Shown here: one piece after another, positions 9,025 to 17,725 of the stretch
How the letters are laid out: every line of letters starts with the position of its first letter
Numbering within the stretch: the stretch's first letter is position 1
Origin: an uncultured Prevotellaceae bacterium
GTDB lineage: Bacteria > Bacteroidota > Bacteroidia > Bacteroidales > Muribaculaceae
Assembly: GCA_947169265.1 (NCBI GenBank)
Contig: CAMVPC010000004.1
Location: 55,660-119,659, forward strand
Direction: 5' to 3'
Length of the DNA: 64,000 bases
Translations under genes and position numbers: made by a program
Notes under the pieces: generated by a model
Databases searched by the model: none
The model's input: only the letters and a program-made list of their open reading frames with translations
Told to the model about the DNA's origin: nothing

Positions 9025-9960
9025 ATGGCAAACGAAAAAGTAAAATGTCTCATCATCGGTTCGGGACCGGCCGGTTACACAGCCGCCATCTACGCCTCAA
9101 GAGCCAATATCAGTAACATTCTTGTGGAGGGCCTTCAGCCCGGAGGACAACTCACTACCACCACTACTATCGAGAATTTTCCCGGTTTCCCCGACGGCGT
9201 GGACGGGACACAACTCATGGCTTTCATGCGTCAGCAGGCCATTAATGTGGGCGGCGATGTGCGCCCCGGATTGGTTAAATCCATCGACTTGTCGAAACGC
9301 CCCTTTGTGGCAACACTCGACGCGGGCCAAACCATCGAGGCCGACGCCGTGATAGTGGCCACCGGTGCCAGTGCCAAGTACCTCGGCCTTGAAGACGAGA
9401 AAAAATATGCCGGGCTCGGTGTGAGCGCGTGTGCCACTTGTGACGGCTTTTTCTACCGCAAACGGGTGGTGGCCGTCGTGGGCGGTGGCGACACGGCTTG
9501 TGAAGAGGCCCATTATTTGAGCAACCTTGCTCGCAAGGTTTACATGATAGTGCGCAAGGATCATCTTCGCGCTTCGGCGGCTATGCAAAAGCGCGTGATG
9601 GAAAAAGACAATATCGAGATTCTCTTCAACACCAACACGGTGGGCCTCTATGGCGACGGTGGCGTTGAGGGTGCCCATCTGGTGAAATTCCGTGGAACTC
9701 CCCAGGAGGAGCGTTACGACCTCCCTATCGATGGCTTTTTCCTTGCTATTGGGCACAATCCCAACACCGAATTCCTCGCGGGCCAACTTGAACTTGACGC
9801 GCAAGGATATGTGGTGACGCACCACCCGTCTACGCTCACGAGCGTCAATGGCGTTTTCGCCGCCGGTGATGTGGCCGACCCCAACTATCGTCAGGCCGTG
9901 GCGGCAGCCGGGAGCGGTTGTCGTGCCGCCCTCGATGTGGAACGCTTTCTTAACCAATGA
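9025..9960 (+). CDS. trxB: Thioredoxin-disulfide reductase
   Basis: NADPH-dependent FAD enzyme that reduces thioredoxin. The N-terminal FAD site IIGSGPAGYTAA is at 10-21, the redox-active CATC at 136-139, the NADPH-binding GGGDTACEEA follows, and the C-terminal FAD motif GVFAAGDVADP is near 275-285. Length 311 is normal. The TGA stop overlaps the ATG of the following SGNH gene (ATGA), so trxB is translationally coupled to the surface-acylation genes, an unusual partnership. Confidence 0.97.
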   Translation: MANEKVKCLIIGSGPAGYTAAIYASRANISNILVEGLQPGGQLTTTTTIENFPGFPDGVDGTQLMAFMRQQAINVGGDVRPGLVKSIDLSKRPFVATLDAGQTIEADAVIVATGASAKYLGLEDEKKYAGLGVSACATCDGFFYRKRVVAVVGGGDTACEEAHYLSNLARKVYMIVRKDHLRASAAMQKRVMEKDNIEILFNTNTVGLYGDGGVEGAHLVKFRGTPQEERYDLPIDGFFLAIGHNPNTEFLAGQLELDAQGYVVTHHPSTLTSVNGVFAAGDVADPNYRQAVAAAGSGCRAALDVERFLNQ

Positions 9961-10787
9961 GCGTGATGCGCCTCCACAAGCAGCGTGTCACCTTGCTTAT
10001 CACTGCGCTTGTCATGGCCTTGCAGGGCATGGCGGGAGGCATGAATGTACTCATTTTCGGCGACTCTAATTGCTGGATTGGCGGTGACGATTGCAGCAAG
10101 GAACAGGGATGGACCAAGTGGTTCGTCGATGACTTTAAACCGGCCTCGTGTCGCAGTTACGCACGTAGCGGGGCTACTTGGACTCACACCGATAATACCA
10201 CTGAGAATATTAAAGAAAATATTGAGGTTCTTGGTGATAATAATGTTATTTACAACCAAATAAGAAGAGCGCAAATCGATGTGGGCGACGGCGACCTGCC
10301 CATGCCCGACCTTGTGATTGTGGCGGCTGGGGCCAACGATGTGTGGTTCGTCAAGAAGCGACCCGACGCGCTCAATACCGGCGACCTGCTGTCGCTGTCG
10401 ACTTCAAGTGACGAATTCACCGGGTTGATACCCATCAATAGATTGACCTCGCTGACTAAGGTGGTCGGCTACGATGTGTCGCTACTCAAAAAGTCGTTCC
10501 CCGGTGCCGTGATAGTGCTGGTGACACCCTCGCAATCGACTCGCTATAAGAACGACGACGTGCTGCTTGCCGGCAATCTCATTGAGCGTGCGGTGGCTCA
10601 AATGCAAGGCGTGTTTGTGTTGCGCCTTGACAAGGAGGGCGTGATAAAACGCGAACAAGAACTGAAAGCAAAAAAATTCACCACCGATGGCGTGCACACT
10701 ACTGTGGCCGGCGCGCAAAGCAACGGCAAGCTGATTTCGTCGAAGGTGAAAAAACTGTTGAATATAACGCTAACAAATCCTTTTTAA
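9957..10787 (+). CDS. SGNH/GDSL-type esterase
   Basis: Secreted or periplasmic hydrolase of the SGNH family, 276 residues. Residues 1-25 are a signal sequence. Block I is GDSN at 35-38 (nucleophile Ser37), block III is GAND at 125-128, and block V supplies the D244/H247 pair (DGVH). Such enzymes remove or transfer acyl groups on polysaccharides. The stop is directly adjacent to the MBOAT start codon and the gene overlaps trxB by 4 bp. With the MBOAT and DHHW genes it forms a set resembling the AlgI/AlgJ/AlgX acetylation machinery, and here it is likely to be an O-acyl esterase or transferase acting on a surface glycan. Confidence 0.88.
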   Translation: MSVMRLHKQRVTLLITALVMALQGMAGGMNVLIFGDSNCWIGGDDCSKEQGWTKWFVDDFKPASCRSYARSGATWTHTDNTTENIKENIEVLGDNNVIYNQIRRAQIDVGDGDLPMPDLVIVAAGANDVWFVKKRPDALNTGDLLSLSTSSDEFTGLIPINRLTSLTKVVGYDVSLLKKSFPGAVIVLVTPSQSTRYKNDDVLLAGNLIERAVAQMQGVFVLRLDKEGVIKREQELKAKKFTTDGVHTTVAGAQSNGKLISSKVKKLLNITLTNPF

Positions 10788-12248
10788 ATGGTATTTTCTG
10801 ACCTATTTTTCCTTTTTGTCTTTCTTCCGGCTTTTGCCCTCACTTATATGTTGGCATCGCTGATCGACAAGAAGCTCCTTTCGGGCGAAGGGCGGCAAAG
10901 CAACATGGCCAAGAATATAGCGCTGGTCATTTTCTCGCTCATCTTCTATGCCTGGGGAGAGCCCGTGTATGTGTTCCTGATGATATTCAGTGTGTTGGTT
11001 AACTATATATCAGGACTGGTTATCGACCGCTCGGGCAAGCACCGCCGGTTGGCCCTTGTGGCGGGATTGGCTTGTAATATCGCCATCCTGTGCACGTTCA
11101 AGTATCTGGGCTTTTTCGCCGCCACGCTCACCGGAATGGGCCTTTCGGTCCCCGATCCGCACATCTCGCTGCCCATTGGCATCAGTTTTTACACTTTCCA
11201 GTCAATTTCTTACTTGATGGATGTGTACCGACGCCAGTCGCCGGTGCAGCGCCGTTTCGTGGATTTGTTACTCTATATCTCGATGTTCCCACAGCTCATC
11301 GCGGGACCCATTGTGCGCTATGGTACAGTGGCCCACGAAATCCACGACCGCCATGTGAGTGCTACCGATATGGCCGATGGCGTGTATCGTTTCCTCATCG
11401 GTTTGGGAAAGAAGGTGATTTTGGCCAATCAGCTTGGCGAGATCAGCGACCAGTTTCTCAAGGGCGACATGGCTGGCCTTTCGACAGCGGGAGCCTGGGT
11501 GGGTATAGTGGCTTTCACGCTGCAAATCTATTTCGATTTTTCGGGTTACAGCGACATGGCGATAGGAATGGGGCGTTGTCTCGGTTTCCATTTTAATGAG
11601 AACTTTAACCACCCCTACTGCTCGAAGACCATCACTGAGTTTTGGCGTCGGTGGCACATGTCGCTCGGTAGCTTCTTCCGTGACTATGTCTATATTCCGT
11701 TGGGGGGAAACCGCCGCCATCAGGCGCTCAATATCGCTGTGGTGTGGTTCCTCACGGGTATGTGGCACGGAGCATATTGGAACTACATTTTGTGGGGTTT
11801 GTATTTCGGCGTGTTGTTGGTAATTGAGAAATATACCATCATGCGCTGGCTCAAGCACATCCCGGCTGTGGTGCTCCACATTTATGCTTTGTTCCTGTTT
11901 ATCGTGGGATGGGGCATCTTTAAGTTTGAGATTGCCCACTTGGCCGACTTCACCCGCATGGGTACTTTCTTCAGCGCTTTCTTCGGTCATGGGGCCGCTT
12001 TAGGCGACTTTGCCAGTAAGATGGCTGTGCTGAACAACTTTTGGTTGTGGGTAGTGGCCATCGTGCTGTGCATGCCTGTGCGCGACTTTGTGGCGCGTCT
12101 TTTCGCGAAGCTGCTTCCCGAGGGCGGTGCGCTTCATGCCGGCGCATTGCTGGTGACTCGCGTGGCCATCTCGCTGGTGGCCCTCGTCTTGAGTGTAGCC
12201 TTGCTCGTGGGAGCGACGAATAACGCATTTATTTATACACGATTCTAA
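10788..12248 (+). CDS. MBOAT family membrane O-acyltransferase (AlgI-like)
   Basis: Polytopic membrane protein of the MBOAT family that moves acyl groups across the inner membrane for modification of an extracellular polymer (alginate, teichoic acid or similar in known cases). About a dozen hydrophobic segments are visible. Diagnostic residues are the FWRRWHMSL segment (His290) and the catalytic His327 in LTGMWHGAYW; FDFSGYSDMAIG precedes them. Length 486 matches AlgI. The stop codon overlaps the next ATG (TAATG). The DHHW proteins encoded downstream are its expected periplasmic partners. The modified polymer is not known. Confidence 0.93.
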   Translation: MVFSDLFFLFVFLPAFALTYMLASLIDKKLLSGEGRQSNMAKNIALVIFSLIFYAWGEPVYVFLMIFSVLVNYISGLVIDRSGKHRRLALVAGLACNIAILCTFKYLGFFAATLTGMGLSVPDPHISLPIGISFYTFQSISYLMDVYRRQSPVQRRFVDLLLYISMFPQLIAGPIVRYGTVAHEIHDRHVSATDMADGVYRFLIGLGKKVILANQLGEISDQFLKGDMAGLSTAGAWVGIVAFTLQIYFDFSGYSDMAIGMGRCLGFHFNENFNHPYCSKTITEFWRRWHMSLGSFFRDYVYIPLGGNRRHQALNIAVVWFLTGMWHGAYWNYILWGLYFGVLLVIEKYTIMRWLKHIPAVVLHIYALFLFIVGWGIFKFEIAHLADFTRMGTFFSAFFGHGAALGDFASKMAVLNNFWLWVVAIVLCMPVRDFVARLFAKLLPEGGALHAGALLVTRVAISLVALVLSVALLVGATNNAFIYTRF

Positions 12249-13318
12249 TGTTTAAGAAAGCGATTATATTATCCTCTTTTATCCTCGCCGTGGTGGCTAT
12301 GGCCATGGCGCAACGGCAAGATGCCGGGCAACAACGCGAGCGCACAATTCCCATGCGCTATGAAAATACGGTATGCCCCAGTGAGGTGGTGAGAAAGGCC
12401 GCCAGCGGAATTATCGTGGTGGGAGGTGGCGACACGGTGCGTGCCATGAGCACTTTCAGCAGTAGCGAGCAAGCTCGTGAGGCTTACGCGATGATTGCCA
12501 ATAAGTACTACGACACGTTCAACGGGCGCGTGAATGTGTATTGCATGCCCATCCCGCTCGCCTCGGCGTTCTATACTCCCGACACGGCCCGGTCGTGGAC
12601 ACGCGACCAGCGGGCGGCTCTCATCGATATTTTCTCCCACCTCAAGCCCGGAGTGAAGGCGGTGGATGCTTATACCACGCTCGGTGCCCATGCCGCCGAG
12701 GATATTTATCTGCGCACCGACCACCATTGGGCCCCAAAAGGCGCCTTCTATGTGGCGCGGCACTTTGCGCAGGTGGCCGGCGTGCCGTTCCGCAACCTCT
12801 CTTTCTACGAGGAGCGTATCGTCAAGGATTTTGTGGGAACTATGTATAAATTCTCGAAAGATGCCTCGGTCAAGCGTGCCCCCGAGGACTTCGTTTACTA
12901 TGTGCCCACCGCCGTGCGCTATAGTACCACGCGCATCACTTATACCCTGGGTCGTGGAAATCATGTGGCCAAGACGTCGGAACCGGTCGAGAGCGAGTTT
13001 TTCCGTGAATATAAAGACGGCAGCGGTGGCGCTTACAGCACTTTCATGGGTGGCGATACAAATACCACCCATGTGCACACCACCACGCGCAACGGCCGCC
13101 GCCTGCTCATCCTCAAAGATAGTTTCGGGAACGCGATTCCGGGCTACCTGTTTTATTCGTTTGAGGACATTCATGTGGTGGATTGTCGCTACTTCACGTT
13201 TAACATCGTGGATTATGTGAACAACAACGAAATCACCGACATCCTTTTTTGTAACAATATTACGCACGCTTGCACCGATGCCACCGTGCGCGCTTATGAG
13301 CGATACCTCACCCAATGA
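12248..13318 (+). CDS. DHHW family protein, short form (AlgJ/AlgX-like)
   Basis: Secreted 356-residue protein of the DHHW family, related to the SGNH-like acetyltransferases AlgJ and AlgX. Signal peptide at 1-21 (ends AMAQ). The DHHW motif is at residues 158-161 in YLRTDHHWAPKGAFY, and LKDSFGNAIPGYLF near residue 290 is the conserved Ser-containing block. Compared with the downstream paralogue it lacks the ~80-residue N-terminal module after the membrane anchor. It overlaps MBOAT by 1 bp and the next gene by 4 bp, so expression is coupled. Probably an acyl-transfer partner of the MBOAT enzyme. Confidence 0.85.
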   Translation: MFKKAIILSSFILAVVAMAMAQRQDAGQQRERTIPMRYENTVCPSEVVRKAASGIIVVGGGDTVRAMSTFSSSEQAREAYAMIANKYYDTFNGRVNVYCMPIPLASAFYTPDTARSWTRDQRAALIDIFSHLKPGVKAVDAYTTLGAHAAEDIYLRTDHHWAPKGAFYVARHFAQVAGVPFRNLSFYEERIVKDFVGTMYKFSKDASVKRAPEDFVYYVPTAVRYSTTRITYTLGRGNHVAKTSEPVESEFFREYKDGSGGAYSTFMGGDTNTTHVHTTTRNGRRLLILKDSFGNAIPGYLFYSFEDIHVVDCRYFTFNIVDYVNNNEITDILFCNNITHACTDATVRAYERYLTQ

Positions 13319-14640
13319 CAGCGCTTATGAAATACAGCAAAATATACCTGTGCCTGGTAGTGGCCGTCTTTGCGGCCTTCGTGCTCGTGTTTAACTTTTT
13401 CGAGAGGCCTCGCATCTCTGAGCTGGAGAAGCGCGAGCTGGCTACGTTCCCACGTTTCTCGTGGGATTTGCTGGCAAGTGGCGAGTTTACCGACAGCGTG
13501 TCGAAGTGGTACAGCGACAGCGAGCCGTACCGCGACCGGTTCATGTCGATGAGCATGAATATCAAGGACTATCTGGCGCTCAAGGTGACACAAGACGAAG
13601 AGGAGCAAATCACCTTCCATGCCAGTGCCGATGAGCCGAAGCAAAACGATGAGGGCGTGGAGAACCGCAATATCGGGGAGTATAAAAACACAGTCACCGC
13701 CGACGAGAACGCTAAAATTGCCCATGCCGGTATTCTCATCTTGGGCAAGGAACCCACGGCAAGGGCCCTCATGGCTTATGGCGGCGGTCCCGAGGGTGGC
13801 GTAGCCTATGCCAACGCGGCCAACAAATACAAGGAGGTGTTCGGTCGTGGCGTGAATGTGTATTGCATGGTAATCCCCACTGCCATCGAGTTTTATTGCC
13901 CTGAGAGCGCGAAAAGCTCTACCAAGTCGCAGCGGGCCACGATTAACAACATCTTCGCCCACTTGAGCGACTCGGTGCGCGCTGTGGATATTTACACCAC
14001 ACTGGGCGAGCATGCCGCCGAAGATATTTACCTGCGCACCGACCACCACTGGGCACCGTTGGGAGCTTACTACGCGGCACGCAAGTTTGCCGCCATCGCC
14101 GGTGTCCCGTTCCGCGACCTGCAGGCCTACGAGCGCAAGGTGATTCACGACTATGTGGGCACGATGTACGGCTACTCAAAAGACATTTCCATTAAGAATT
14201 CGCCCGAGGACTTCGTTTACTATGTGCCTAAAGAGGTGGAATATACCACTACTTACACTAACTATTCAATAGACAAGTCTTATAAGGTGACCGGCGAGGG
14301 AAAGCCTTTCCAGGGACAGTTCTTTGCCACCTTTAAGGACGGTAGCGGTGGCGCTTACAGCACGTTCATGGGGGGGGACGCGAAAATCACGCGCGTGCAA
14401 ACCGGCACCCATAACGGTCGTCGCGTGCTTGTGATGAAGGATAGTTTCGGTAATGCGATTCCGGGTTACTTGTTCTACTCGTTTGAGGAGGTGCATGTGA
14501 TTGATTTCCGCTATTTCACGCGCAACATGAAAAACTATGTGCGCGAGAACAAAATCACCGATATCCTCATGGCCAACAATACATTCATGGCTTATAATCC
14601 GACTACGGCCAACTCCTACATCCGTTTCCTGGACCAGTAG
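13315..14640 (+). CDS. DHHW family protein, long form
   Basis: 441-residue DHHW protein anchored by a single N-terminal hydrophobic helix (residues ~8-28; no clear cleavage site). It has the full family N terminus (ELEKRELATFPRFSW, then YSDSEPYRDRF), the DHHW motif at 243-246 and the VMKDSFGNAIPGYLF block. The C-terminal ~300 residues closely resemble the preceding gene, so the pair looks like a tandem duplication followed by N-terminal divergence. An alternative start at 13330 (second Met) is possible. It ends the trxB-SGNH-MBOAT-DHHW-DHHW operon. Confidence 0.86.
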   Translation: MTALMKYSKIYLCLVVAVFAAFVLVFNFFERPRISELEKRELATFPRFSWDLLASGEFTDSVSKWYSDSEPYRDRFMSMSMNIKDYLALKVTQDEEEQITFHASADEPKQNDEGVENRNIGEYKNTVTADENAKIAHAGILILGKEPTARALMAYGGGPEGGVAYANAANKYKEVFGRGVNVYCMVIPTAIEFYCPESAKSSTKSQRATINNIFAHLSDSVRAVDIYTTLGEHAAEDIYLRTDHHWAPLGAYYAARKFAAIAGVPFRDLQAYERKVIHDYVGTMYGYSKDISIKNSPEDFVYYVPKEVEYTTTYTNYSIDKSYKVTGEGKPFQGQFFATFKDGSGGAYSTFMGGDAKITRVQTGTHNGRRVLVMKDSFGNAIPGYLFYSFEEVHVIDFRYFTRNMKNYVRENKITDILMANNTFMAYNPTTANSYIRFLDQ

Positions 14641-14655
14641 CGGCAAGGGATGGTG

Positions 14656-15175
14656 TTATTCGGGCTGGGCCTGAAAACGTCGCTTCCTGAAGGTGGTGGG
14701 GGTGACACCGTAAAAGGCCTTGAACTGACGTGTGAAGTGCTGTGGATAGTCAAAGCCCAGGGCTTCGGCTGTCTCGGTGATGGTGTGCCCGGCTATGAGC
14801 AGGGCTTCGGCACGTTGCATCACAAAACGTCTTATGGTCGAAGTGGCGGTGTCGCCGGTTAACTGCTTGACGAGGTCGCCAAAGTAATTGGGCGACAGGA
14901 AAAGCTCTTGGGCGCAGTATTTGACGCTGGGTAGTCCTCTTTCTTGTTGCAAGCCATCGCGGTAGTAGCGCCGCAGTAAGTTCTCGAAGCGTGTCAGGAT
15001 ATCAACGCTCATGGGTTGCGACGAGGTCATTTGGGCCGAGTAATATCGGGCGATAAGTTCAAGCGCTATGTGGATGTAGGCCACGATGATGTGCTCGGTG
15101 TGTCGGTCGTTTTCGCCTTGCCGCAGCTCGTCTCTCATTTGCTCAAAGATTGACACGATTGAGCGGTCGTGATGC
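14656..15175 (-). pseudogene. AraC-family transcriptional regulator, 5'-truncated
   Basis: The C-terminal ~170 residues are an AraC/XylS regulator: LFLSPNYFGDLVKQLTG is the first helix-turn-helix, ITETAEALGFDYPQHFTRQFKAFYG the second, ending TPTTFRKRR. Upstream of about position 15175 the frame stays open to 15441, but that stretch is only the complement of an amidohydrolase gene fragment on the other strand and has no regulator-like sequence (repetitive His/Gly-rich). So the N-terminal ligand-sensing half (~130-140 residues) is missing and the open frame is a chance fusion. A truncated product may still be made, but I call it a remnant. Confidence 0.75.
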
Positions 15176-15180
15176 AAGCC

Positions 15181-15459
15181 AGTGGACTGGTGGGTGAGAT
15201 TGACTGGGAAAAGAATCTTGCCGCACTCTACTACGACCTTGCCGGTGGTAGTCATTCGCCCGAAGTGATTAAGTTGATGCTCACCATCACCTCGCCCAAC
15301 CACATCATGTACGGTTCCGATTTCCCCTACGTCAAGCCCGAGGTTCTTTCGGCCCAGTTGGCGCGCATGAAGAATTATTTGGCCGGTGACCCGGAACTGG
15401 CACCCTACAAGCAGATGTTTCTTCGCGACAACGCCCGCCAACTATTTGGTGAGCGGTAA
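15181..15459 (+). pseudogene. Amidohydrolase (metal-dependent hydrolase) C-terminal remnant
   Basis: About 90 residues matching the end of an amidohydrolase-2 (TIM-barrel) protein of ~330 residues: KNLAALYYDLAGG, then IMYGSDFPY (with the metal-binding Asp of the barrel) and DNARQLFGER at the end. The frame is closed by a stop at 15160-15162 and only a GTG or ATG at 15169-15174 could start it. About 70% of the protein is missing. It abuts the truncated AraC gene head to head, so both lost their 5' ends at one junction near 15166-15190. Confidence 0.75.
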
Positions 15460-15488
15460 GAAAAACCGGAGCGCTTTTCGGACGAAGG

Positions 15489-16562
15489 TCATCGCTGCTT
15501 GGAAAAACGTAACTGGCTCTTGAACACCGGGAACTTGACATTGAGAATTGAGCTGCCCTCGAATGCGGCCTGCACATCGTCGCCCATGTCTTCGCCGGTT
15601 GCATCGATCCACCGCGCGCGGTAGTTGTCGGTGAAAATGGTGCGCGTCATGGTGCCCTTGATTTGACATGGTTGCCATTTGGCGCCCATCACTTGTGCGC
15701 CCTCGATGTAGAGAATGTCGTAGCCGTTGCCGTTGGCCACCAGCGCGATGGTGTATCGTCCGCCCAGCCCTAACCACTTGTCTTCAAGTTCACGGTCAAG
15801 ATAGGTCCAGTAACCTTCATAAGGGTCGACCGATGTGGCTAAATGCGCTGCCAGACTTTCGGGAGTCCATTCGCGTGTGGTGAGTGGCGCGGCTTTGGGG
15901 CTGTAACTCAGCACCGAGCGTTCAATTGCCACTTTGCTGCCCTCGTCGGCCACAATGCCGATGATGGCGGTTCCACTCAAGGCCGAGGCATCGACTGTAG
16001 CCACTTCGCGCAAGCGCTCGGCACCGAGTAGAATGGAATATCGGCCGTCGTCTTGTCGCGACACCCCCACAGCCGTGAGCTTGTGATCCAGTTTTACATC
16101 CTCATCGGTGTCGATGGCGCTGAGCAAACGGTCGTCGAGACTTACGGCGACATGCATCGTGCGGTTGCCGCGCACTTCGTCGTTCCAGTTCTCGTTGCTG
16201 CAACTCAGCATCACGGTCAAGCGGTGGGTGCCATCATCGAGACACACACCCCAGCGTGGCTCACTCACTCGCTTAGTGCCCGAGGCCGTCTTTACTTTGT
16301 AGGTTCGTCCCTCACTATTGTGGAGATTTGCCATGCGGGCATAGTATTTAAAGGGAGCGCTTACATCTATTATAGTGCTGTCGCTTATCAAGATGGGGCT
16401 GTCGGTGCCATTCTCAACAACAAGACGTCCTTGCTTGTCGACAATAGCCCCCTCGGGCCGTTGCAGGTTCCGGAATCCGTTATAGTTCGTTGAGTAAACC
16501 GTCACGCTTTGCGCCCACAAAGCCGTCATCGTGCACCACACTATTAATACTGCCCATTTCAT
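15489..16562 (-). CDS. Secreted protein of unknown function
   Basis: 357-residue exported protein that I do not recognise. The start at 16562 gives MKWAVLIVWCTMTALWAQS, a good signal peptide; an in-frame start 30 bp upstream lacks one. The mature protein is beta-rich with many short polar strands. It has a central WGVCLDDGTHRLTVMLSC block, and the last ~100 residues (YWTYLDRELEDKWLGLGGRY, a WQPCQIKGTMTRTIF strand, ILNVKFPVF near the end) look like a lipocalin-like or small beta-barrel domain repeated in Bacteroidales secreted proteins. No enzyme motif was seen. It is convergent with the amidohydrolase remnant and divergent from the gene at 16705. Confidence 0.75.
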   Translation of the reverse strand: MKWAVLIVWCTMTALWAQSVTVYSTNYNGFRNLQRPEGAIVDKQGRLVVENGTDSPILISDSTIIDVSAPFKYYARMANLHNSEGRTYKVKTASGTKRVSEPRWGVCLDDGTHRLTVMLSCSNENWNDEVRGNRTMHVAVSLDDRLLSAIDTDEDVKLDHKLTAVGVSRQDDGRYSILLGAERLREVATVDASALSGTAIIGIVADEGSKVAIERSVLSYSPKAAPLTTREWTPESLAAHLATSVDPYEGYWTYLDRELEDKWLGLGGRYTIALVANGNGYDILYIEGAQVMGAKWQPCQIKGTMTRTIFTDNYRARWIDATGEDMGDDVQAAFEGSSILNVKFPVFKSQLRFSKQR

Positions 16563-16669
16563 GATTGCAAAATTACTGCAAAGCGAGCGCAATACAAAAT
16601 GAAAAAACTCTTTTTTTCATTTTTATTGCCGAGGTGCCACGTAATTTTAATGAAAAGTGACTCGAAATG

Positions 16670-16700
16670 TTGCCATGTTGCGCAAGATGTTGTAATTTTG
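16670..16700 (+). promoter_or_regulatory. Promoter of the DUF4369-like lipoprotein gene
   Basis: TTG at 16670-16672, a 20-bp spacer and TAATTTTG at 16693-16700 give a full consensus match. The ATG at 16705 is only 4 bp after the -7 box, which would make the transcript leaderless or nearly so. Confidence 0.6.
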
Positions 16701-16704
16701 TGAC

Positions 16705-17700
16705 ATGAGACCAATTTCTAATCTTTTTTGTTTAGCGATACTGTTGTGCTTGGTCGCGTGTTCGGGCAAGAGCGAATTTATTGTGACCGCAAAGATTAAG
16801 GGCCTTGGAGAGACTAATGTCCATGTGGCCTATCTTAATCCCGAGGGAGCCGTCGACGAGAAGTGGGTGGGCGTGAAAGAGGAAGCCTTTCAGTTCAAGG
16901 GCGAAACGGCCGATGTGGTTCTGCTTATGTTGAGCGATGGTCAGGGGCGTCCGCTTGCCCGCCTGGTAGTGGAAGGAGGCGACGAGATTACCATCGAGGG
17001 CGACAAGAACAAGCCCAATGAGTTTAAGGTTAAGGGCAATGACACGAGCGAGCGCTGGTATGAGTTTATAAGCGTGCACACTACTCAATATCAAATGCCT
17101 GACCGCACCGCGCTTAATACCGAGATAGAGAAATATGTCAAGGAGAACACTGACGATTTGCTTTCGACTATACTTGTGTTGGTGGACTACAGTGGCGATA
17201 ACCGCGACAAACTCTTGGCTCAAATTGACGAGGACGCCAAGCCGGCCAAGCTGCTGATGGACTATAACGGACTGCAGGCTATCCTTGCCAAGCAAAGCAG
17301 AGCGCCGCTTGCCGCTATGACCCTTTATGCGAGCAGTGGCGACTTCGACACGTTCTCGCCCGGCGCCGCCGGCCGTTCACTCATTATTTTTTGGGATAAC
17401 GCCTCGGGCAATAAGCGTAAGAACATTATTAACACGCTACATCAAGCCGATGTGGAAAGTACCAACGCTTTAATTGCCGATATTTACATGGAAAGCGACT
17501 CCGGCGCATGGCGTGCCAACTGGAAGGATGACCCCATCGATGGCATTTCGCATTACTGGGTGCCTCAGGGAACCATGCACAGCGCCCTGAAAGACCTCAG
17601 CATAGTAGCGTTGCCAACTATTATGGTTATTGATAGCACCGGTGCGCAACGCTACCGTGGCGATGACGCCCGTGTAGCGCTCCAAAAACTGAAAAACTAA
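16705..17700 (+). CDS. DUF4369-like lipoprotein with thioredoxin-like tail
   Basis: 331-residue lipoprotein: hydrophobic signal followed by a lipobox LVAC with Cys19. Residues ~24-115 match the DUF4369-type beta domain often found before thioredoxin domains in Bacteroidota (FIVTAKIKGLG, KFNPNEFKV-like end). The C terminus LPTIMVIDSTGAQRYRGDDA resembles the cis-proline and final strands of a TlpA/thioredoxin fold, but no CxxC is present and the middle is not clearly thioredoxin, so redox activity is unlikely. An immediate upstream stop codon (16693-16695) excludes an earlier start. Function unknown; probably an outer-membrane-anchored protein facing the periplasm. Confidence 0.78.
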   Translation: MRPISNLFCLAILLCLVACSGKSEFIVTAKIKGLGETNVHVAYLNPEGAVDEKWVGVKEEAFQFKGETADVVLLMLSDGQGRPLARLVVEGGDEITIEGDKNKPNEFKVKGNDTSERWYEFISVHTTQYQMPDRTALNTEIEKYVKENTDDLLSTILVLVDYSGDNRDKLLAQIDEDAKPAKLLMDYNGLQAILAKQSRAPLAAMTLYASSGDFDTFSPGAAGRSLIIFWDNASGNKRKNIINTLHQADVESTNALIADIYMESDSGAWRANWKDDPIDGISHYWVPQGTMHSALKDLSIVALPTIMVIDSTGAQRYRGDDARVALQKLKN

Positions 17701-17725
17701 CTAAAATCAAAAATCTATAACAGCT

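Noticed and set aside
14656..15441. Single 261-residue AraC regulator
   Set aside because: Only the part up to about 15175 is regulator-like; the remainder is the complement of an amidohydrolase gene fragment with His/Gly-rich antisense composition.
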